The notes: generated by a model not told the origin, from the letters alone. A stretch of DNA of 64,000 bases from Anaerobranca gottschalkii DSM 13577 (GCF_900111575.1 NZ_FOIF01000003.1:1-64000), one strand, 5' to 3'; positions 8,906-18,600 are shown, counted from the first letter of the stretch. Program-made: numbers and translations.

Positions 8906-9394
8906 ATGAATAAAGAGGAAATCATTAAATCCATGGAAAAGGGAATTTATTATTTTATCAATCTGTACAAAATTCCCCAGGTAGACAAGGAAGACGTCTA
9001 TCAACAGTGTATTGTTAAAATCTTAACATCTCTAGAAGAATTTGACCCTAAAAAGGGGAAATTAGATGGTTTTCTCATGGCCAGGATTCGGGGAGTAGTT
9101 AAGGAATGGGTGAGGAAAAATAATAAAAAGCCCCTTTTAGTTGAGGACTTTTATATAGTCGACGAAAATAGTCCAGAAAAGGTATTGGAAAATGGGATTA
9201 TTATGGAAGAAGAGTACCAGCGGTTAAAAATGGCAATTGAAAAACTTCCGCCAATGCAGCATAAAGTAATTACTTTAAAATATTTCTATAATCTTTCTAT
9301 GTCAGAAATAGCGGTCTTTTTAGGAATTCACTATTCAACTGTTGCTAAATATCATCAGCGGGGCTTACAAAGATTAAGGAAATTGATGAAGTAA
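8906..9394 (+). CDS. Small sigma-70 family RNA polymerase sigma factor
   Basis: This 162-residue protein has sigma region 2 (about residues 10-80, YQQCIVKILTSLEEFDPKKGKLDGFLMARIRGVVKEWVR split around its DNA-binding core) and region 4 (about 110-160, LPPMQHKVITLKYFYNLSMSEIA...STVAKYHQRGLQRLRKL, a helix-turn-helix). Region 3 and 1.1 are absent, as in small alternative sigma factors. ATG at 8906 follows AAGGAG by five bases; a longer upstream frame overlaps the promoter and is discarded. It is followed after 64 bases, with no terminator, by recD2. No anti-sigma gene is adjacent. The SOS-type box upstream suggests damage-inducible expression. Its regulon is unknown. Confidence 0.85.
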   Translation: MNKEEIIKSMEKGIYYFINLYKIPQVDKEDVYQQCIVKILTSLEEFDPKKGKLDGFLMARIRGVVKEWVRKNNKKPLLVEDFYIVDENSPEKVLENGIIMEEEYQRLKMAIEKLPPMQHKVITLKYFYNLSMSEIAVFLGIHYSTVAKYHQRGLQRLRKLMK

Positions 9395-9458
9395 AGGCAG
9401 GAATAAGGGGATTTTTCACGAATATAAAAAATAAATATTTTACTATGGATGTGGTGAT

Positions 9459-11597
9459 ATGGAATATTTAACTGGTGTTGTAGAACGAATTACTTATCAA
9501 AATGAGGATAATGGATTTTCAGTAATAAAAATAAAAGTGAAAAATTCCCCTGACCTTGTTACAGTGGTAGGTAACTTAGCCTCTGTTAATATAGGGTCAA
9601 TTATAAAATTATCTGGACATTGGAAAGTAGATTCAAAGTTTGGCAAACAATTTGCAGTAGTAGATTATCAAGAACTATTACCTGCAACAACCTATGGTAT
9701 TCAAAAATATTTGGGAAGTGGTTTAATTAAAGGGATAGGCCCAGTCTATGCAAAAAAGATTGTCGATAAATTCAAAGAAGATTCTATAAAGATAATCGAA
9801 GATACCCCAGAAAGGCTGTTAGAGGTTGAAGGTATAGGACAAAAACGGGTGGAAATGATCAAAAAAGGATGGCAAGAACAAAAAGAAATTAAAAATGTCA
9901 TGGTATTTTTACAAAGTCAGGGAATTTCCGCAACTTATGCAGTAAAAATATATAAAACTTATGGAGATGAAAGCATAGAAGTGGTGAAAGAAAACCCTTA
10001 CCGCCTAGCCGATGATATTTGGGGAATCGGGTTTAAAACAGCAGATAAAATTGCCAGACAAATGGGCTTTGAAGAAGCTTCATATCCAAGATGTAGTTCA
10101 GGTTTAATATATGTATTAAATGAATTGGCAAATGAAGGTCATTGTTATGCCACCTTTGATGAACTTATAAAAAAAGGAAAGGAAATATTAGGGGTAGAGG
10201 AAGGTATATTAGAAAAATATATTGGACCAATGGTTGAAGAAAATAAAATAATATTAGATGATGGCGCCATTTACCTTCCTCCCCTCTATCATAGTGAGTT
10301 AGGGGTAGCTAAAAGAATAAGGGAAATTATAGAAAGAAAAAGCCCCTATGAGCAAATAGATGTAGATCCAATTATTAAGAGGATAGAAAAGGAACATAGG
10401 ATATCCTATGATGAAGTACAAAGACAGGGAATTAAAATGGCAATTAAATCTAAATTTATGGTATTAACAGGGGGACCGGGAACAGGGAAGACTACCACTA
10501 CTTTAGGAATTATTAAAGGATTCCAAAGTTTAGGTGCTAAAGTTCAATTAGCAGCTCCAACAGGTAGAGCGGCTAAAAGGATGACAGAGACTACCGGCCT
10601 TGAAAGTAAAACAATCCACCGCCTTTTAGAATATAAGCCCCAGGGGGGATATGCAAAAAATAGTGAAAACCCCTTAGATTGTAATGTTTTAATAATCGAT
10701 GAAACTTCTATGGTAGACATTGTATTAATGTACAATTTATTAAAGGCAGTGAAGGATGATACTGTGGTAATCTTGGTGGGGGATGTGGACCAGCTCCCTT
10801 CTGTAGGACCGGGAAATGTCTTAAATGATATCATTCAATCTGGAGTTGTCAATGTTGTTAAACTGACTAAAATCTTCCGCCAAGCCCAAGGTAGTGCCAT
10901 TATTACCAATGCCCATAAAATTAACAAAGGTCAATTTCCCCAATTAAATAGTGGCAAAGGCAGTGATTTCTTTTTTATTGATGAAGAAGAACCGGAAAAG
11001 GTAGTGGAACAAATTAAAAGCCTATGTACCACTCGATTACCTAAGTATTACAAGGTAAATCCTATCGATGATATCCAAGTCCTCTGTCCAATGCAACGGG
11101 GGGAAACGGGGGCAGCTAACTTAAATGTTGTATTACAAAGTGTTTTAAATAAATCCCCTATTCAAATAAAACACGGTGGTATCACATATAAATTAGGGGA
11201 TAAAGTAATGCAAATAAAAAATAATTATGATAAAAATGTCTTTAATGGTGATATTGGTAAAATCACAGGCATTGATACAGAAGACAAAGTTGTAAGGATA
11301 ACCTTTGATAACAACATAGTTAGTTATGATGTAACAGAATTAGATCAAGTAGTTTTGGCCTATGCTACTACTGTCCATAAAAGTCAAGGTAGTGAATTCA
11401 AAATAGTAGTAATGCCATTAACTACCCAACATTTTTTGATGCTCCAAAGAAACCTTTTATATACCGGTGTTACCAGGGCAAAAAAAATAATGGTAATTGT
11501 CGGTAGTAAAAAGGCAGTGGCAATGGCAGTTAAAAATAATAAAATTATCAAAAGAAATACAAAACTTGTAGGGAGGTTAACATCTCAAAATGGCTAA
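9459..11597 (+). CDS. recD2: RecD2-type 5'-3' DNA helicase (SF1B)
   Basis: This ATP-dependent helicase of 712 residues acts in replication-fork repair and mismatch repair in Gram-positives lacking RecBC. It has an N-terminal OB-like segment (GVVERITYQNEDNGFSVIKI), tandem helix-hairpin-helix motifs (GSGLIKGIGPVYAKKIV; LLEVEGIGQKRVEMI), Walker A GGPGTGKTTT (about residue 337), Walker B LIIDETSMVD (about 412), GDVDQLPSVGPGN and the C-terminal TTVHKSQGSEF motif. It is somewhat shorter than the roughly 800-residue Bacillus protein. ATG at 9459 follows a weak GGTGAT site. It overlaps the next gene by eight bases. Confidence 0.93.
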   Translation: MEYLTGVVERITYQNEDNGFSVIKIKVKNSPDLVTVVGNLASVNIGSIIKLSGHWKVDSKFGKQFAVVDYQELLPATTYGIQKYLGSGLIKGIGPVYAKKIVDKFKEDSIKIIEDTPERLLEVEGIGQKRVEMIKKGWQEQKEIKNVMVFLQSQGISATYAVKIYKTYGDESIEVVKENPYRLADDIWGIGFKTADKIARQMGFEEASYPRCSSGLIYVLNELANEGHCYATFDELIKKGKEILGVEEGILEKYIGPMVEENKIILDDGAIYLPPLYHSELGVAKRIREIIERKSPYEQIDVDPIIKRIEKEHRISYDEVQRQGIKMAIKSKFMVLTGGPGTGKTTTTLGIIKGFQSLGAKVQLAAPTGRAAKRMTETTGLESKTIHRLLEYKPQGGYAKNSENPLDCNVLIIDETSMVDIVLMYNLLKAVKDDTVVILVGDVDQLPSVGPGNVLNDIIQSGVVNVVKLTKIFRQAQGSAIITNAHKINKGQFPQLNSGKGSDFFFIDEEEPEKVVEQIKSLCTTRLPKYYKVNPIDDIQVLCPMQRGETGAANLNVVLQSVLNKSPIQIKHGGITYKLGDKVMQIKNNYDKNVFNGDIGKITGIDTEDKVVRITFDNNIVSYDVTELDQVVLAYATTVHKSQGSEFKIVVMPLTTQHFLMLQRNLLYTGVTRAKKIMVIVGSKKAVAMAVKNNKIIKRNTKLVGRLTSQNG

Positions 11598-12813
11598 AGT
11601 AATAGTTGTAGGAGGAGGACCAGCAGGACTTTTGGCAGCTGCCACCGCTGCTAACCGAGGGTTTGAAGTTATCCTTTTAGAAAAGAATAAGCAAGTTGGT
11701 AAAAAACTTCTATTAACAGGGAATGGGCGTTGTAATATTACCAACACCTGTGATATAGAGGAACATATTAGAAACGTAGTCCACAATGGTCAATTTCTTT
11801 ACAGTGCATTATACACTTTTACTAATTATGATTTAATCAATTTATTTCATAAATTAGGGGTTAAAACAAAGGAAGAAAAAGGAGGAAGGGTATTTCCCCT
11901 TTCCGATAAAGCTGCCGAAGTAGTTTTAGCTTTAAAAAAGTATGCTGAAGACAATGGAGTAAAAATTATATATTCATCATCGGTAAAGTCTGTAATTGCT
12001 GAAAATGAGAGGGTTAAAGGGGTGCTGTTAGAAGATGGTACCGAAATCCTTTGTGATAGTGTTATCATTGCAACGGGGGGTAAGTCATATCCTAAAACAG
12101 GATCTACTGGAGATGGATATAAAATAGCTGAAAAATTAGGGCATAAAATAATTGAACCTAAACCTGCACTAACCCCATTGGTAATTAAAGAACCTTGGGT
12201 AAAGGAGCTTCAGGGATTAGCTTTAAAGGGAGTAGAATTATCCCTTCGGAAAAATAAAAGATCTGTTTTTAAAGATATAGGTGAAATCCTTTTTACCCAC
12301 TATGGAATTTCCGGTCCTTTAGTATTATCAGTTAGTGGACATATAAGGGATTTAAAGGAAGGTGGGCATCAAATTTCACTAAACTTATTTCCCAATTTAG
12401 AAGAGAAGGAATTAGATATAAAAATTCAGGAACTTTTTGCCTTAAATTCAAGGAAAATATTTATCAATTCTTTAGAAGGTTTCCTCCCTAAAAGAATAGT
12501 TGAAGTTATTGTTAAACTAAGTGAAATTCCCCCAGATAAAGGGGTAAATCAGATTTCTAAAGGAGAGAGAAACAACTTAGTTAAACTTTTACAAAATATA
12601 GTTCTAACCCCTATAGACCTTCTGGGATTTTCTGAGGCAATGGTTACTGCTGGAGGAATAGATGTAAAGGAAGTTGATCCCTCTACAATGGAGTCAAAGT
12701 TAGTAAAGGGTTTATATTTTGCCGGTGAAGTACTAGATGTCGATGCCTACACAGGGGGATTTAATCTGCAAATAGCTTTTTCTACTGGATATTTAGCAGG
12801 AACCAGTTGTTAA
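11590..12813 (+). CDS. HI0933/BaiN family FAD-dependent oxidoreductase
   Basis: This 407-residue flavoprotein has an N-terminal dinucleotide fold VIVVGGGPAGLLAAATAA, the family motif GNGRCNITNT near residue 45, CDSVIIATGGKSYPKTGSTGDGY, and a C-terminal FAD motif GLYFAGEVLDVDAYTGGFNLQIAFSTG (quoted in pieces as one family signature). The true reaction of most members is unknown; BaiN is an assigned bile-acid dehydratase-side reductase in gut clostridia, and YhiN has no settled role. It overlaps recD2 by eight bases and so is probably co-translated with it. An intrinsic terminator follows, closing the sigma-recD2-flavoprotein unit. Confidence 0.88.
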   Translation: MAKVIVVGGGPAGLLAAATAANRGFEVILLEKNKQVGKKLLLTGNGRCNITNTCDIEEHIRNVVHNGQFLYSALYTFTNYDLINLFHKLGVKTKEEKGGRVFPLSDKAAEVVLALKKYAEDNGVKIIYSSSVKSVIAENERVKGVLLEDGTEILCDSVIIATGGKSYPKTGSTGDGYKIAEKLGHKIIEPKPALTPLVIKEPWVKELQGLALKGVELSLRKNKRSVFKDIGEILFTHYGISGPLVLSVSGHIRDLKEGGHQISLNLFPNLEEKELDIKIQELFALNSRKIFINSLEGFLPKRIVEVIVKLSEIPPDKGVNQISKGERNNLVKLLQNIVLTPIDLLGFSEAMVTAGGIDVKEVDPSTMESKLVKGLYFAGEVLDVDAYTGGFNLQIAFSTGYLAGTSC

Positions 12814-12821
12814 AAAGGTTG

Positions 12822-12848
12822 ATTACCCCCTTAATGGGGTATTTTTTT
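12822..12848 (+). terminator. Intrinsic terminator closing the recD2 unit
   Basis: A short stem (TACCCCC with GGGGTA) with a TTAA loop is followed by a run of T residues. Confidence 0.8.
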
Positions 12849-12883
12849 AATTTAATTTAGATAAGTTTTCAAATTATTTCTTA

Positions 12884-12912
12884 TTGACAATATGAAAGAT
12901 GTATATTATCAT
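12884..12912 (+). promoter_or_regulatory. SigA-type promoter for the peptide importer operon
   Basis: TTGACA at 12884-12889, a 17-base spacer and TATCAT at 12907-12912. It would give a leader of about 150 bases. Confidence 0.6.
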
Positions 12913-13002
12913 ATAAAAAAAGAAAAGAATATATTTACAAAAAGAAAAAAATACAATATAAGTTTAAAAATATTAAAACAATTAAAAACCTTGATTATTT
13001 TT

Positions 13003-13032
13003 AAGTTATTAACCCCGTTAGGTTAATAACTT
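13003..13032 (+). promoter_or_regulatory. Perfect 12-bp inverted repeat in the importer leader
   Basis: AAGTTATTAACC (13003-13014) and GGTTAATAACTT (13021-13032) are exact reverse complements around a six-base spacer. No T run follows, so it is not an intrinsic terminator. It ends 36 bases before the binding-protein start codon and could be a repressor operator or a 5' mRNA stabiliser. Confidence 0.6.
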
Positions 13033-13068
13033 ATGGTTATATAAAAATTATGGGAGGGATTGTTGTAA

Positions 13069-14574
13069 ATGAAAAAGATTATGTCTCTTTTAGTAGTAGT
13101 TATGCTATTTGCCGTAGCATTAACTGGATGTGGACAACAGGCAGGAGAACCAGATACTTTAATTGTAGCACAAGGTGCAGATGCTAGGAGTTTAGACCCC
13201 CATGCTACAAATGACCAACCTTCTTCAAGGGTTATGAAGCAAATTTATAACACATTAGTAGTAATGGACGAAAACATGAACATCGTACCAGGTTTAGCAA
13301 CAGACTGGCAACAAATTGACGAGCTTACTTGGGAATTTACCTTAAGACAAGGGGTTAAATTCCATAACGGAGAAGAATTAAAGGCTAGTGATGTTAAGTT
13401 TACTTTAGACAGAATGGTTGCTTCTGGACAAGTAGCCCACATTGTATCTTTTATCGAATCAGTAGAAGCTCCAGAAGATTACAAAGTTATAATTAATTTG
13501 AAAGAACCATTCGCTCCAATTTTAGCTCACCTTGCCCATACAGCTGCTTCTATTTTGAATGAGAAGGCTGTTACCGAAGCAGGCGATGACTATGGTACTA
13601 AACCAGTAGGTACTGGACCATTTAAATTTGTTTCATGGCAATCAGGAGACAGAATTACTCTAGAAGCCTTTGAAGATCACTTTGCCGGTGCACCTAAAGT
13701 TAAAAGGGTAGTATTTAGAAATATTACTGAAGGGACAAATAGAACTATAGCCCTTGAAACCGGTGAAGTAGATATTGCTTATGATATTGAACCAATTGAT
13801 AAAAGAAAAGTAATTGACCATCCTGATTTAAATTTAATTGAAGAACCATCTTTATCAATGGCTTATATTGGATTTAACATGAATAGAGAACCATTCAACA
13901 TCAAAGAAGTAAGACAAGCTATTAACTATGCAATCAATAGACAAGATATCATTGATGCTGTACTTTATGGTGCAGGTCAAATTGGTACTTCGCCTATTGC
14001 TCCACAAGTATTTGGTTTTAACCCAAATATAAAAGAAAGTGAGTACAATGTAGAAAAAGCTAAAGAACTTCTAAAACAAGCTGGTTTTGAAAACGGTTTT
14101 AAAACAACTATCTGGACTAATGATAACCCTGTAAGGATACAAATTGCTACAATAGTTCAATCTCAATTAAGAGATGTAGGTATAGATGTTACAATTGAGA
14201 CTCTAGAATGGGGTGCATATCTAGATAGAACAGCAAGAGGAGAACATGATATGTTTATTCTAGGCTGGGTAACTGTAACTGGAGATGCTGACTACGGATT
14301 ATACGCTCTATATCACAGTACCCAAAAAGGTGGAGCTGGTAACAGAACCTTCTTTGAAAATTCAAGGGTTGATGAAATTTTAGATCAAGCTAGAGTGTCT
14401 ATTGACTTTGAGGAAAGAGAAAGATTATACCATGAAGCTCAAGAAATCATTGTTGAAGAAGCTCCAGCGGCTATACTTTATTACTCAACCCAAAATGTTG
14501 GCTTAAATAAACAAGTTCAAGGTTTCAAACTTCATCCAGCAGGTCACCACAGTTTATTTGGTGTAAGTAAGTAG
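13069..14574 (+). CDS. Opp/Dpp-type importer substrate-binding lipoprotein (SBP_bac_5)
   Basis: This 501-residue lipoprotein captures peptides (or other solutes) for the importer encoded downstream. The signal peptide ends in the lipobox LTGC (Cys about 21). Family motifs follow: DARSLDPHATND, WEFTLRQGVKFHNGEELKA, KPVGTGPFKFVSWQSGDRI and the C-terminal EEAPAAILYYSTQNVGLN. A GGGAGGGATTG site precedes ATG. It is the first of five genes in SBP-permease-permease-ATPase-ATPase order. A stem-loop directly downstream may stabilise its own message and raise its yield over the membrane parts. Dipeptide/oligopeptide is the default guess for substrate. Confidence 0.92.
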   Translation: MKKIMSLLVVVMLFAVALTGCGQQAGEPDTLIVAQGADARSLDPHATNDQPSSRVMKQIYNTLVVMDENMNIVPGLATDWQQIDELTWEFTLRQGVKFHNGEELKASDVKFTLDRMVASGQVAHIVSFIESVEAPEDYKVIINLKEPFAPILAHLAHTAASILNEKAVTEAGDDYGTKPVGTGPFKFVSWQSGDRITLEAFEDHFAGAPKVKRVVFRNITEGTNRTIALETGEVDIAYDIEPIDKRKVIDHPDLNLIEEPSLSMAYIGFNMNREPFNIKEVRQAINYAINRQDIIDAVLYGAGQIGTSPIAPQVFGFNPNIKESEYNVEKAKELLKQAGFENGFKTTIWTNDNPVRIQIATIVQSQLRDVGIDVTIETLEWGAYLDRTARGEHDMFILGWVTVTGDADYGLYALYHSTQKGGAGNRTFFENSRVDEILDQARVSIDFEERERLYHEAQEIIVEEAPAAILYYSTQNVGLNKQVQGFKLHPAGHHSLFGVSK

Positions 14575-14594
14575 TGTTTTTAAAAACTAAAAAT

Positions 14595-14629
14595 CTAAAG
14601 TGAGACCTTTAAGGTCTCACTTTAGTGTT
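14595..14629 (+). terminator. Stem-loop between binding-protein and permease genes
   Basis: CTAAAGTGAGACC and GGTCTCACTTTAG form a 13-bp stem with a weak T run (GTTTT). Within an operon it probably acts as a partial terminator or 3' stabiliser. Confidence 0.75.
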
Positions 14630-14710
14630 TTAGGTGAAATTTGAGAAAATTTATAATTGGTTATTTACCAGTTTAAAGTAAAGAAAGGAATCACCGGAAG
14701 GAGGAAAAAC

Positions 14711-15637
14711 ATGGCTAAGTATATATTGAAGAGGTTGCTGATGTTGATACCAGTAATACTTGGTGTAACCTTTATTGTATTTTCTATTATGTATATGACC
14801 CCAGGGGACCCAGCTCAGATGATGTTAGGAGAAAATGCACCTGAAGAAGCAGTAGAAGCTTTAAGGGAAGAAATGGGGTTAAATGATCCTTTTCTAGTTC
14901 AATATTTTAGATTTATCGGTAATGCTGCAAGGGGAAATTTTGGAAGGTCATATATTTCTAAAAAGGAAGTAGTACCAGAAATAATTGGTAGATTTCCTGC
15001 AACATTACAATTAGCTTTTTTTGGAGTGTTAATTGCTATAATCATCGGTATTCCTGTAGGTATAATTTCTGCAACAAGACAATATTCCATTTTCGATAGT
15101 GTAAGTATGTTTTTTGCACTATTAGGTGTTTCTATGCCTAATTTCTGGCAAGGGCTTATGTTAATATTAATCTTTGCTGTTAATTTAAGATGGTTGCCTT
15201 CATCTGGATATGGAAGTTTTCAACACATTATTTTACCAGCCCTTACTTTAGGTACCAGTGCCGCAGCTATTATTACTAGGATGACCCGTTCATCTATGTT
15301 AGAGGTTATTCGTCAAGATTATATCAGAACTGCTAGGGCAAAAGGTGTTGCTGAAAATAAAGTTATTATTAAACATGCCCTTAAAAATGCCCTTATACCT
15401 GTAATTACAGTAGTTGGTTTACAATTTGGTTATCTATTAGGTGGGGCGGTTTTAACAGAAACAGTATTTTCATGGCCAGGTATTGGTAGATTGTTAGTAG
15501 AAGCTATTAGGCAAAAGGATACCCCAATGGTACAAGCCTGTGTTATTTTCATTGCAGTTACCTTTAGTATTGTCAACTTAGCAATTGATATCCTTTATGC
15601 CTTTATAGATCCTAGAATTAAGTCTCAGTATAAGTAA
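14711..15637 (+). CDS. Opp/Dpp-type importer permease, DppB-like
   Basis: This integral membrane permease of 308 residues with about six helices is one half of the channel. It opens with YILKRLLMLIPVILGVTFIVF and has FxxxPGDPA (YMTPGDPAQMML), both typical of DppB/OppB. The coupling loop EVIRQDYIRTARAKGVAENKVI is the EAA motif that contacts the ATPases. The start is ATG at 14711 after GGAAGGAGG; an upstream frame without a ribosome site is ignored. Confidence 0.93.
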   Translation: MAKYILKRLLMLIPVILGVTFIVFSIMYMTPGDPAQMMLGENAPEEAVEALREEMGLNDPFLVQYFRFIGNAARGNFGRSYISKKEVVPEIIGRFPATLQLAFFGVLIAIIIGIPVGIISATRQYSIFDSVSMFFALLGVSMPNFWQGLMLILIFAVNLRWLPSSGYGSFQHIILPALTLGTSAAAIITRMTRSSMLEVIRQDYIRTARAKGVAENKVIIKHALKNALIPVITVVGLQFGYLLGGAVLTETVFSWPGIGRLLVEAIRQKDTPMVQACVIFIAVTFSIVNLAIDILYAFIDPRIKSQYK

Positions 15638-15667
15638 TGTAATCTGACAAAGAAGGAGGTTTGAAGG

Positions 15668-16576
15668 ATGAATAATGTGGTAGTGAAAACACCAAATACT
15701 GGAATCAGTCCAAAGCAAAAAACTAAAAAAAGAAGTCTTTGGGCGGAAGTTGTTAGAAGAATGGTTAAAAATAAAATGGCTATGTTAGGTCTTGCTATAA
15801 TATTGATCCTAGTTTTATTAGCAGTTTTTGCAGAAGTCATTGCTCCTTACGAAGAAGTGGCAATTAAGCAAAATCTTTCAAATAGATTACAAGGTCCAAG
15901 TAGGGAGCATTGGTTAGGGACAGATGAGTTTGGAAGGGATATCTTTGCTAGACTTATCCATGGAGCTAGGGTATCACTGCAAGTAGGTATTGTCGCTGTT
16001 GGTATCGCTATTTTCATCGGCGGTTCTTTAGGTGCTATTGCCGGTTATTACGGCGGAAGAGTTGATAACATTATAATGAGGGCTATGGATATTTTCCTTG
16101 CTATTCCTAGTATATTGTTGGCTATTGCCATTGTTTCAGCTTTAGGTTCTAGCTTATTTAACTTGATGCTAGCGGTAGGTATTTCTTCAGTTCCTTCCTA
16201 TGCAAGGATTGTAAGGGCATCAGTATTATCTATCAGAGAACAAGAATTTGTAGAAGCTGCCAAAGCAATTGGTGCCAATGACTTTACTATTATTTTAAAA
16301 CACATTATACCAAACTCCTTAGCTCCCGTTATAGTACAAGGTACCCTTGGAGTTGCCGGTGCTATTCTTTCTACAGCAGGGTTGAGTTTCATCGGTTTAG
16401 GTATTCAGCCACCTGCTCCAGAATGGGGGTCTATGTTATCTGGTGGTAGAGCATATTTAAGGGATGCATGGCATGTTACTACCTTCCCAGGATTGACAAT
16501 TATGATAACAATTTTAGCTTTAAACTTATTAGGTGACGGTTTACGGGATGCCTTAGATCCTAAGTTAAAGCAGTAG
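15668..16576 (+). CDS. Opp/Dpp-type importer permease, DppC-like
   Basis: This is the second permease, 302 residues. An N-terminal cytoplasmic stretch of about 35 residues precedes the first helix (AMLGLAIILILVLLAVFAEVIAP, given here as one hydrophobic span). HWLGTDEFGRDIFARLIHGARVSL is the DppC/OppC hallmark, and the EAA loop reads EQEFVEAAKAIGANDFTIILKHI. AAGGAGG precedes ATG at 15668. It sits 30 bases after the DppB-like gene and four codons' distance before the ATPase unit. Confidence 0.93.
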   Translation: MNNVVVKTPNTGISPKQKTKKRSLWAEVVRRMVKNKMAMLGLAIILILVLLAVFAEVIAPYEEVAIKQNLSNRLQGPSREHWLGTDEFGRDIFARLIHGARVSLQVGIVAVGIAIFIGGSLGAIAGYYGGRVDNIIMRAMDIFLAIPSILLAIAIVSALGSSLFNLMLAVGISSVPSYARIVRASVLSIREQEFVEAAKAIGANDFTIILKHIIPNSLAPVIVQGTLGVAGAILSTAGLSFIGLGIQPPAPEWGSMLSGGRAYLRDAWHVTTFPGLTIMITILALNLLGDGLRDALDPKLKQ

Positions 16577-16603
16577 AAATTGAGGAAGAAGGGAGTGGAA
16601 ATA

Positions 16604-17581
16604 ATGAAGGAAAAATTGTTGGATATTCAAAATTTAACAATCCACTATATTACTGAGGATGGAACGGTTAAAGCTGTTAATGGTATAGATATTCAACTAA
16701 ACAGTGGAGAAACATTGGGATTAGTTGGTGAAACGGGAGCTGGTAAAACAACTACTGCTTTAGGGATAATGAGACTTGTACCAAACCCCCCAGGGAAAAT
16801 AATGGGTGGCAGGATAATTTTTGAAGGTAAGGATTTATTAGAGCTTTCTGAAGAAGAGATGAGGAAAATTAGAGGTAACAAAATTTCAATGATTTTCCAA
16901 GACCCTATGACTTCCTTAAATCCAGTTATGACAGTAGGGGAACAAATTGCAGAGGTAATCCAGATCCATCAAAAATTAAATGATAAAGAAGCATTGGAAA
17001 AAGCCAAGGAAATGCTAGAACTCGTTGGAATTCCAGGTGTAAGACATTCCAACTATCCCCACGAATTTTCCGGTGGTATGAAACAAAGGGTAGTTATAGC
17101 CATTGCCTTAGCATGTAATCCACAGCTCCTTATTGCCGATGAGCCTACTACTGCCCTAGATGTTACTATCCAAGCCCAAGTACTGGAAATGATGAAAAAG
17201 CTTAAAGAAGAATTTAATACTGCAATGATATTAATAACCCACGATTTAGGGGTCGTTGCTGAAGTGTGTGATAAAGTTGCTATTATGTATGCTGGTGAAA
17301 TTATTGAATATGCATCAATCGAAGATTTATATAACAATCCTAAACATCCTTATACAATAGGATTATTTGGATCAATTCCTAATATAGAAGAAGATGTTGA
17401 ACGTTTAAATCCTATTAAAGGATTGATGCCAGATCCAACAAACTTACCATCGGGATGTCCATTCCATCCAAGATGTCCAAAGGCTAAGGATATTTGTAAA
17501 GAGCAAGTGCCTGCTACTACAGATCTAGGTAATGGTCATAAGGTAAGATGTCTGATCTATCAAGGCCTTGTAGAAGCATAG
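16604..17581 (+). CDS. Opp/Dpp-type importer ATPase, DppD-like
   Basis: This is the first of two ATPases, 325 residues. Motifs: Walker [15 protein letters not shown]-loop [17 protein letters not shown], signature FSGGMKQRV, Walker [14 protein letters not shown] and the switch histidine ITHDLGVV. The C-terminal oligopeptide/dipeptide extension carries cysteines ([16 protein letters not shown]...VRC), a pattern that binds an iron-sulphur cluster in a mycobacterial OppD; here that is inference. ATG at 16604 follows GGGAG. Confidence 0.94.
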   Translation: MKEKLLDIQNLTIHYITEDGTVKAVNGIDIQLNSGETLGLVGETGAGKTTTALGIMRLVPNPPGKIMGGRIIFEGKDLLELSEEEMRKIRGNKISMIFQDPMTSLNPVMTVGEQIAEVIQIHQKLNDKEALEKAKEMLELVGIPGVRHSNYPHEFSGGMKQRVVIAIALACNPQLLIADEPTTALDVTIQAQVLEMMKKLKEEFNTAMILITHDLGVVAEVCDKVAIMYAGEIIEYASIEDLYNNPKHPYTIGLFGSIPNIEEDVERLNPIKGLMPDPTNLPSGCPFHPRCPKAKDICKEQVPATTDLGNGHKVRCLIYQGLVEA

Positions 17582-17592
17582 GAGGTGGTAAA

Positions 17593-18543
17593 ATGGCTGA
17601 AAAATTACTGGAAGTAAAAAACCTAAAGAAATACTTTAAAGTTAAAAATGGTCTATTACACGCGGTAGATGATGTTAACTTTTTTATAAACAAAGGAGAG
17701 ACATTAGGGGTTGTTGGTGAATCAGGTTGTGGTAAATCTACAACTGGTAGGGTAGTATTAAGGCTATTAGAAGCTACCGATGGGGAAATTTTATTTGAAG
17801 GAAATGATATTAGAAAATACAACAGACGCCAACTAAGAAATTTAAGAAAAGAAATGCAGATTATATTCCAGGACCCCTTTGCTTCATTAAATCCAAGGAT
17901 GACTGTCAGTGAGATTATCGCTGAACCGTTAATAATCCACAAACTAGTTAAAAACAAAACAGAATTAGATCAAAGGGTATCAGAACTTATGGAAACTGTA
18001 GGTCTGGCCGAAAGGCTATATAATTCTTATCCCCATGAGTTGGATGGAGGAAGAAGGCAAAGGATCGGTATCGCCAGGGCATTGGCAGTAAATCCTAAAT
18101 TTATCGTCTGTGATGAACCGGTTTCTGCTTTAGACGTTTCAATTCAGGCACAAATTCTAAACCTAATGCAAGATTTGCAGGAGGAATTTGGTTTAACCTA
18201 TATGTTCATTACCCATGACTTATCAGTAGTAAAACACATTTCTGATAATATTATGGTAATGTATTTAGGACAAGTAGTGGAATTAACTTCATCTAAGGAG
18301 TTATTTAAAAATCCTCTACACCCATATACCCAAGCACTTCTTTCAGCTATTCCTGTACCAAGCTTGACCCGTAAACGGGAGAGAATTATCTTAAAAGGAG
18401 AAATTTCATCTCCTATAAACCCAGAACCAGGTTGTAGATTTGCAAAAAGGTGTAATTATGCTACTGACAGATGCTTCAAAGAAAATCCTGAATTAAGGGA
18501 TGTCGGTAACGGACATTTTATAGCATGTCATTTAGTGAAGTAG
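17593..18543 (+). CDS. Opp/Dpp-type importer ATPase, DppF-like
   Basis: This is the second ATPase, 316 residues. Motifs: Walker A GESGCGKSTTGR, FQDPFASLNPRMTV, Walker B FIVCDEPVSALDV and THDLSVVKHI. The signature is LDGGRRQR rather than LSGGQ, a variant frequent in DppF proteins of clostridia and thermophiles. C-terminal cysteines (PGCRFAKRCNYATDRC...ACH) resemble those of the DppD-like partner. GGAGGTGG precedes ATG at 17593. A terminator follows. Confidence 0.94.
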   Translation: MAEKLLEVKNLKKYFKVKNGLLHAVDDVNFFINKGETLGVVGESGCGKSTTGRVVLRLLEATDGEILFEGNDIRKYNRRQLRNLRKEMQIIFQDPFASLNPRMTVSEIIAEPLIIHKLVKNKTELDQRVSELMETVGLAERLYNSYPHELDGGRRQRIGIARALAVNPKFIVCDEPVSALDVSIQAQILNLMQDLQEEFGLTYMFITHDLSVVKHISDNIMVMYLGQVVELTSSKELFKNPLHPYTQALLSAIPVPSLTRKRERIILKGEISSPINPEPGCRFAKRCNYATDRCFKENPELRDVGNGHFIACHLVK

Positions 18544-18554
18544 TAGTCCATTAT

Positions 18555-18600
18555 AATCGCTGGCCTTACCTAGTGCTACTAGGAGGGCTGCGATTTTTTT
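18555..18600 (+). terminator. Intrinsic terminator of the importer operon
   Basis: An imperfect stem (AATCGC.GGCC with GGGCT.GCGATT) is followed by seven T residues. Confidence 0.75.

Noticed and set aside
13003-13032. Intrinsic terminator or riboswitch in the importer leader
   Set aside because: The palindrome has no T run, and no second alternative pairing of the sort a riboswitch needs is visible.
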